DNA of 64,000 bases from Pleurotus djamor (Eukaryota; Basidiomycota; Agaricomycetes; Agaricales; Pleurotaceae), in contig JAPEVF010000001.1 in NCBI GenBank assembly GCA_029747585.1, positions 194,864-258,863 on the forward strand. Direction: 5' to 3'. Every line of letters starts with the position of its first letter. The stretch's first letter is position 1. Below are positions 57,848 to 64,000 of this stretch, in pieces. The notes under the pieces were generated by a model that did no database searches, was not told the origin of the DNA, and worked only from the letters and a program-made list of their open reading frames with translations. The position numbers and the translations under genes were made by a program.

Positions 57848-60753
57848 TTAATGCTTTTTATGTTTATGTCTATTTTTAACGCTTGGGGCAGATTCGATAG
57901 CCTCAAGGACATTAGACAGGGATGGGTCGGTTGACTTTTTGGTCGCGGTGGTGTTTGCAGACTCTGCACCGTCCTTGAGCGTCGAGTGCCGAATCCGCTT
58001 TCCAAGATGGCTATCGAATAGATCGTCGATCTCATCGGTATTCCTAGATCGCTTGCCTTTTTTTATTGCGGCTCTTCGAAGGACCGGGTGAATTATGATC
58101 TTCATTCGGAGGTTGTTGCGTCGACGGAGGGGTGTCGGTGTGTGGTTTAGTCGGAACGGGCGCACTTGTTTGCGTCAGTGTATCTTGTCGACGTTGCGAT
58201 TGCATTGCCCGCCAGTCATCAGGCTTTCGTTGAAGAAGATACAAGTTGAGATTCCTAGCGAAGAATTTGCCATAATACGACGCTGCCAGGGCAGATTCGA
58301 AGGGGATCAGGGAACGGGCGATTTTCTCCTATAAGATGATTGAGATACCGACATGACAGAAGAAGTCGCATGGAAAACCTTAAGATATGTATCCGCAAAT
58401 CCCCAGCATCGATCACCGACTCGGCTCCCAATACGATCATCGACGAGTTGATGGTAGTGCTGGATGAACGAGAGGACAAATCGGCGTTTCTCCTTGAATG
58501 GCACGACAGGCGACTCTATCAAAGCGTCGAAAACACGAGAGCCAGCTGGGTGATGAGCCAAGGCAATTTTCTCTTCCACTGACATCGCGGAGATGCTAAT
58601 AGTCAGAAATCATCAGATCGGCTTTCAAAGTGGTGAAGTGATATTCTGCTCACCTGTCTGTGACAACCTGGTTGTGTGGGTGTGGAAGGTGTAACATGGA
58701 TTGTAAGAGCAGGGCGCCTTGTACTGAAGGTGCGAGTGGATCCTCAACCTTTCGGTGAGTATGGGAGGGTTTGGGAGGGTCCACATGTTTTTGACGAGCC
58801 TCTTGGTAATCCTGTCCGATCATCAATGAACCGCAACTGTGGCAATTGAGGACGGGCTTCTTACGGGGAGAGGCAGGAGGCAGACTGCGCAAGGAACCAG
58901 CAATTTCTGGTCATCCTCGGAAACTAGTTCAAAGGCCGAGAAAGTGGCCTAATGAAGGTGTCAGCTACGTCCTTACCAGAAGCGATGAAATATATGTACT
59001 TCAAGAACCTCCTTGCATCCTTCTTGCAAGGTTGATGCCCGCTGGATGACGGCGCGGAGTACACCCGATCGAGAAGCTCCTACTGCGAAGTCAATACATA
59101 GATAGAACTTGAGGATGTAGACACTAACGAATAATTCGAAGCCAAGCATTCGAAAGTTCTTGACAAGCTTCTACCAGTTGTAACGTTTGTAGGCGTTCCA
59201 AAGCTCTAGAAACAACAAAGTTGGCAACCGGATGGATGGAGAGCCTGGCCAGTTTCCCACTGAAATACAGCCTCCAGACAACTTCGAAAGCTGGATCAGG
59301 GGATCGTGATACGAGGGTCTCAAGCAAATGCGACGATGTTGGATCACGAAGTAAAGTGTTCAGATAATCAGATGCCTCCAATTCTTGTTGAGATCCGCTC
59401 TCTGCCAGGGTTAGTGGTAGGCCGACCGACAATCAGACAATAACTCACTACAGGCCGCGATAATCCCAACTAAAACTTGGTCCATCAACGATTGAGCCTC
59501 GTCGCTCATTTTCAATTCAGCTTCGGTTACTAGCAGTATCTATGGTGTGGCTATTAGAACCAGATATGTCGATGGTGCCTGCTTGTCGCATACCTGAAGC
59601 ACTGGACTAGCAACCTTGTTCGCCGCCAGAGCTCTAATTTCATTGGCGTCCATTGTTTGCTTGGCAAGCTCTACGAACCGACGGGAAGTAGCCCCAAATG
59701 TTGGAGGGACAAGATTAACGGAGGAGGAGGTCTGGGCAGTTTCGTCGGAGGAAAACATAGATTTAAGAGGACCTTGCTTGGCTTTCCAAGCTGCGCTCTT
59801 CTTTGACCGCACGCTTGAGTGTTGTGACACATTCGTTTCGCTCGGAGAAAGTAGCAGTAGTATAGAACGGAGAACGTGAGATGCAAAGGGATCCATGATG
59901 AGCGATGTGAATGCAGGTTCAATTTCCTAAACGCTATTAACGTAAATGACGGGCAGACCAACTACAGTTTCTTACTTCGCAGATGTCCAGGATGAGCTGT
60001 GACGCAGTTCGAAGGTCCCCTTCACTAGCATCGTCGGGGAGACTTGGAAGGATACCTCGAGTCTACTGACTGCTAAGTGACAGGGGTGGGTCAACAGGAC
60101 GACTTGACGCACCTCTCGAGAAACGGTTTCGGCTACGGCAGCAAAAAGAGTCTGACAGACATGAGAAGCAAATCTGTGCTTCATGAGGACCTCGTATCTG
60201 GGTGAAGAAGGGTCCATCTGTGATACAAGGTGAAAAAGTGTTCGAACTCACGAGCCAGACAGTCGGTCCAAAAATACGCGACGAGTGAAATCATCCATGG
60301 AATATATCATCCTCTCCAGAATAATAGAACAGTCGGGGTCGGTCGCAAGCATCTTCTCTTTCTCTGACATCTCACTTAGAGCTGCCATAAAGAACATTCG
60401 CCGGTCTACCAAAACCGGTTCAGTATGAATTCTAACTCGGAACAAAGTCTTAGCATACCCTCGTTAGGATCGGTACTTTCGCTAGTGTCTGCGTCTTGAG
60501 TTGTTACATCTTGCCAGCTTTTCATTTGTTCATCGACATTGCGAAAGTATGTCTTGACCTCTGCATCGACGTAGCCAAACGGCGCTTCCAAATTGACTTC
60601 TTCATGTGCTGGTGCTGCAACGATCCACGAAGGCTGACCACCTTCAGAGGTCGAAGGTTCCACATACGAGACATGACTGGTTTGAGCGGGTTCTGGCTCC
60701 TCTGGAGCTGTCTTCTTATGTTTCTTGCCTCTTTTTCTATTTTCTCGGGGCAT
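57848..60753 (-). CDS. NOP9: NOP9, nucleolar Pumilio-like RNA-binding protein
   Basis: Binds pre-18S rRNA and delays ITS1 cleavage during 40S assembly. Many short exons between [14 protein letters not shown] (basic N-terminus) and [11 protein letters not shown] (basic C-terminus). The Puf-type helical repeats are readable: [121 protein letters not shown] and [17 protein letters not shown]. The insert [11 protein letters not shown] before a repeat is typical. Exon junctions were read only piecewise, so the total length (roughly 700 aa) is approximate. Confidence 0.88.
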
Positions 60754-60824
60754 GGTGATCGGGGAAGGCTAAATGGAGTGATCGGGCGTCGTCCAGTTTA
60801 GATTTTCTTTTCCCTCCTCCCATC
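60754..60824. promoter_or_regulatory. 71-bp bidirectional promoter gap (NOP9 / NCS6)
   Basis: Only 71 bp separate the divergent start codons of a ribosome-biogenesis gene and a tRNA-thiolation gene, which suggests shared promoter elements and possibly coupled expression. Confidence 0.5.
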
Positions 60825-62203
60825 ATGCCGCCGAAAACATGCGCTTTGTGTCTCAAGGCTCGAGCGATGCTGAAGCGGCCAAAGACAGGACAGCAAATAT
60901 GCAAAGACTGCTTTTTCCATGTCTTTGAAACTGAGGTGCACAATACGATCACTGAGGCCAAACTATTCAAGCCAGGTGAACGGGTCGCAATCGGTGCTTC
61001 AGGTGGAAAAGGTATTATCGTTCCCCTTTCTTGTTAGCAGAGATGCTTAAAAATATACCCCAGACTCAACGGTGCTTGCATACGTCCTCAAAGCCTTGAA
61101 CGAGCGCTACAATTATGGTCTCGATCTATTCCTCCTTTCCATCGACGAGGGCATAACTGGTTATCGAGATGACTCATTGGAGGTGTGTAGCTAAAGACCC
61201 ATCTGAGGTGTTCAGTCCGACTGAAATGCTCCTAAGCATAGACTGTGAAGCGCAACCAGCAGCAATACTCCATGCCTCTGAAAATCCTGTCTTACGATGA
61301 GCTATACGGCTGGACAATGGACGCCATTGTTGGAGAAGTGGGACGGAAGAATAACTGTACTTTCTGCGGTGTTTTCAGGCGACAGGCACTTGACAGAGGT
61401 GCTTCGATGCTGAATGTTGATCATATCGTCACTGGTCATAATGCCGATGACATTGCGGAGACGGTACTGATGAACAGTACGTCTACGTTCTCGCGTCCCT
61501 CCTTTTCCGCCGCTAATCGAGAGCAGTCATGCGCGGCGATATCGCTAGACTAGGACGATGCACTCTCATCTGCACTCAAGGAGAGGATACCATCAAACGG
61601 TCCAAGCCCTTCAAATACACATACGAGAAGGAGATCGTGATGTATGTGACTCATCCCATGCTCCCTCAGTTTTTGCTGACTTGACACAGGTACGCATACT
61701 TCAAGAAACTCGACTACTTCTCTACCGAGTGTATATATTCTCCGGATGCGTATCGCGGTCACGCTCGAGTGTTTCTCAAAGAGTTAGAAGCGGCGCGCCC
61801 CAGCGTCATAATCGATATTATACACTCCGGAGAAGCTTTTGAGGTTAAAGACGAAGTCAAAGCCTTACAGAAAGTTCAGCGTACGTGTTCCGATCTTGTC
61901 TTACCTTTGCTTCCCCATCTCAGGTACCTTCAGAGCGATGTCAACGATGTGGGTATATGTCAAGCAATGACTTGTGTAAAGCATGTACATTGTTAGAAGG
62001 CCTTGAAAGAGGAATGGGTAATGCTGGAATAGTAAGCAATGCAACCTCTAGTATTGCTATCGCGCTAAGCCATCATCTCAACCACCCAGACCGACCGGGC
62101 TAAGAGAAGGATGTACGCAGAAGGCCCAACGCCAGAGAACATTCGTACCATCCCATTTTTCAAGCCTCCTGGAGCGCCTACAACAATCGAGGCCGTAACA
62201 TGA
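60825..62203 (+). CDS. NCS6: NCS6/CTU1, cytosolic tRNA 2-thiolation protein
   Basis: Adenylates and thiolates the wobble U34 of tRNA-Lys, -Glu and -Gln with NCS2. About six exons. The N-terminal zinc site is [24 protein letters not shown] (read as two C-x2-C pairs); the PP-loop is [17 protein letters not shown], formed across the first splice. Then [37 protein letters not shown] with the C-x2-C catalytic pair, [19 protein letters not shown], and a C-terminal zinc ribbon [22 protein letters not shown]. The protein ends [16 protein letters not shown]. Splice phases were checked at the PP-loop and main blocks only. Confidence 0.92.
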
Positions 62204-62336
62204 CGAACCCAACAATCGACGACTGGATTGAAAGCAGTGGGTGTGTATGCATAGTCTAGGTAGGTATACTCTACATAAATGCTACAGTAAAGTAATGTGT
62301 CCAAAAGATAAATATGTCAAGTTGTATGTACTAGAT

Positions 62337-64000
62337 TTACTCAACTACTTTTACCGTGACGCTTCCTCCATCTTGCATATGTTGGAACCACCATTTGCTT
62401 CTATCACCCAATACCTCGGGAGCCTGCTCAAACCTAGCCAGCCTGGGATCGCCTGTATCACCAGCTTGCTTCGGTTCGCCAAGGTACGGCCTGACCTGAT
62501 CCTCTAAAGCCATCTTCAAAACAACACCCAAGCTTTCCCCCACATCCTTGCCTTCCCAATCAACATCCTGAGTCAGACTCACCCAAGCATACGCCACCTT
62601 CGACTTGGATTTAGGTCCATCAGGGATGACAGGTTGATTGTGTTGCTGAGGTGTTCCGTTTCGCGGTAAGCTTAGACTAGCACTTCGTCCCAAACTCCCT
62701 TTCCGCGTCCTATTACTCGCCATACGCCAGTTCCTGACACCAGCACGGAAGTGGTCCCCAGCCGTCGGCAACGGTCTCTCAGGGTTATCCCCAACCAACG
62801 TCGTGAACTGCCCATAGCGGCCTGTAGGTCGACTAACAGCGAGCAACCTCTCCGAAGCCTCCCATATCTCTTTCCCGCCAACAGTATCCAGTACCGCATC
62901 AAACACATCACCATCCTCCGTTAGCCTCCTCAGAACGCGTACAACAGGCCCTGTCCTCCTCGCTACCACATTCTCCGTCTCGTAACCACCATCGTCAAAG
63001 ATAACCTCATCAGCACCCCATCGTTGAACACGATCTTCAATGATCTTCATGCTCTCCCTGAGGTTCCGATCAGAGTCATCAGGATCCATAACTTGCGGAA
63101 GCGGTGCGTGCACTGAGACCCTCCAGCCTTGTTTCGCAAGCATTTGGGCAGCCATGGCACCAACGCCATCGTGCCCTCTCAAGACTACGGCTCGGAAAGA
63201 AGGTTTAATTCCTCCCGTGGGTGTAGGAGCTTTTGATGGAGAATTCGTTGATGTTTTACCCGATTTTCCCGTCCAAGAAGCACATGCAAACTGGAATGTC
63301 CTAACAGCACGATACGCAGGTATGGCGACTAGCGGGAGCGTAGCCAGCTCTTCGAGGGTTAGCTTTGGTTGTGGTGGAGCTTTCATCGAGGGTCGTCTGG
63401 CTGGAGATCCCCTCAGAGTGCTCGACGCACCAGAAGTGGATGGCGTCCTCGAGAGCGTTGTATAGGGTGACGTTCTCGTTGGAGTGTGTGGGTCTGACTG
63501 GCCACTGACAGGGCTATGGAGGCTCTTTCCTTCTCCATCGGACGGACTGTCATTCGATCCTACGTCTGGATGGGGCACTCGATGCACTCGATGCCTTTCG
63601 GCTACAATAAACTCTGCAAGGCCACCGTTCTACACAAATAACCGTTTAGGTCTCCAACCATGGGATACAAGAACAACTCACCTTCCGAGGATCCAAAAGT
63701 CCCGAAACCCACTCTCCTCGCCTCATAGATTCCTCACTTACCTCCCACCCACATTCCAAAACTCTCCCAACGAAACTCCGTCCAGGAATATACCCCACTT
63801 CCGCTGACTTCCCCAGCCGAGCCCTCACATCTTCCATCCCCCCNTTTATGAAAACGTCGGCTTGGTCGACGTCCATACCTACCCTCAATCTCAGGCAGCG
63901 ATCCATCTCCAACACCAAGCAACCGTAGATCAACTTCATCCAACGCAACAGCCCAAACCTGGACGAGCAAAGACCGTGCAGGAACATGTTTCGGTGCGGC
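62337..64000 (-). CDS. MDR-superfamily (quinone oxidoreductase-like) protein, 5' partial
   Basis: Runs off the right edge, so its start is missing. The GroES-like part is seen as PARSLLVQVWAVALDEVDLRLL and AEVGYIPGRSFVGRVLECGWEV, then across a ~50-nt intron near 63615-63670 NGGLAEFIVAERHRVHRVP. A long Ser/Pro/Thr-rich insert (HTPTRTSPYTTLSRTPSTSG) separates it from the Rossmann part: AVVLRGHDGVGAMAAQMLAKQGW and FDAVLDTVGGKEIWEASERLL. The C-terminus ends GGSVTVKVVE. No zinc-binding Cys set is evident. An N at 63844 beside a G/C run adds one surplus base; without it the frame runs through. The substrate is unknown. Confidence 0.82.

Overview
The window is nuclear DNA of a filamentous basidiomycete, most likely an Agaricomycete. 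Nearly every gene is broken by short GT-AG introns (about 45-75 nt), genes are dense and lie on both strands, and several families (RGS/DEP FlbA type, GH79, MAPR-like b5, small conserved Agaricomycete-type proteins) fit that group. I resolve 30 protein-coding genes; most exon models below were closed by reading phase across every intron. I saw no rRNA, tRNA or CRISPR.

Layout. 0-8 kb: a Ure2-like glutathione transferase, then four consecutive nuclear genes for mitochondrial functions (COA5/PET191, mitochondrial AcpS-type PPTase, IBA57, ATP synthase subunit d), then AP-3 mu and FES1. 8-11 kb: an N-terminal-only VPS13-like gene followed by a hairpin, telomere-like TTAGGG repeats and a GC-rich structured block, which looks like a rearrangement scar. 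11-20 kb: isochorismatase-like hydrolase, a 1,211-aa Ser-rich coiled-coil protein, an NDUFA4-like respiratory subunit, an ARA2-like D-arabinose dehydrogenase and an NmrA-like protein. 20-33 kb: STI1, a gene-poor 2.4 kb, a Zn2Cys6 regulator and the nucleoporin NUP160/NUP120. 33-44 kb: a conserved 159-aa protein, a membrane cytochrome-b5/MAPR protein, an RGS regulator, a coiled-coil protein and an alpha/beta-hydrolase-fold protein.

44.07-50.29 kb is the most interesting part. An apparently intact Crypton-type tyrosine recombinase (core catalytic motifs plus a C-terminal GCR1_C-like domain) lies with a second, proline-rich gene between two exact copies of a 13-bp direct repeat. Matching inverted motifs sit just inside both ends. 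The unit lies between the 3' ends of two convergent host genes (the hydrolase and UXS). I propose a 6.2-kb Crypton carrying a cargo gene.

50-64 kb: UDP-xylose synthase, ENP1/bystin, a secreted GH79 glycosidase, a secreted alpha/beta hydrolase, NOP9, the tRNA thiolase NCS6/CTU1 and a partial MDR-type oxidoreductase running off the right edge. ENP1, NOP9 and NCS6 are ribosome-biogenesis or translation genes.

Single N bases sit at the edges of homopolymers. Where they fall in coding sequence they are surplus bases that break the frame (ENP1, MDR gene), so they are sequence-quality marks rather than mutations.
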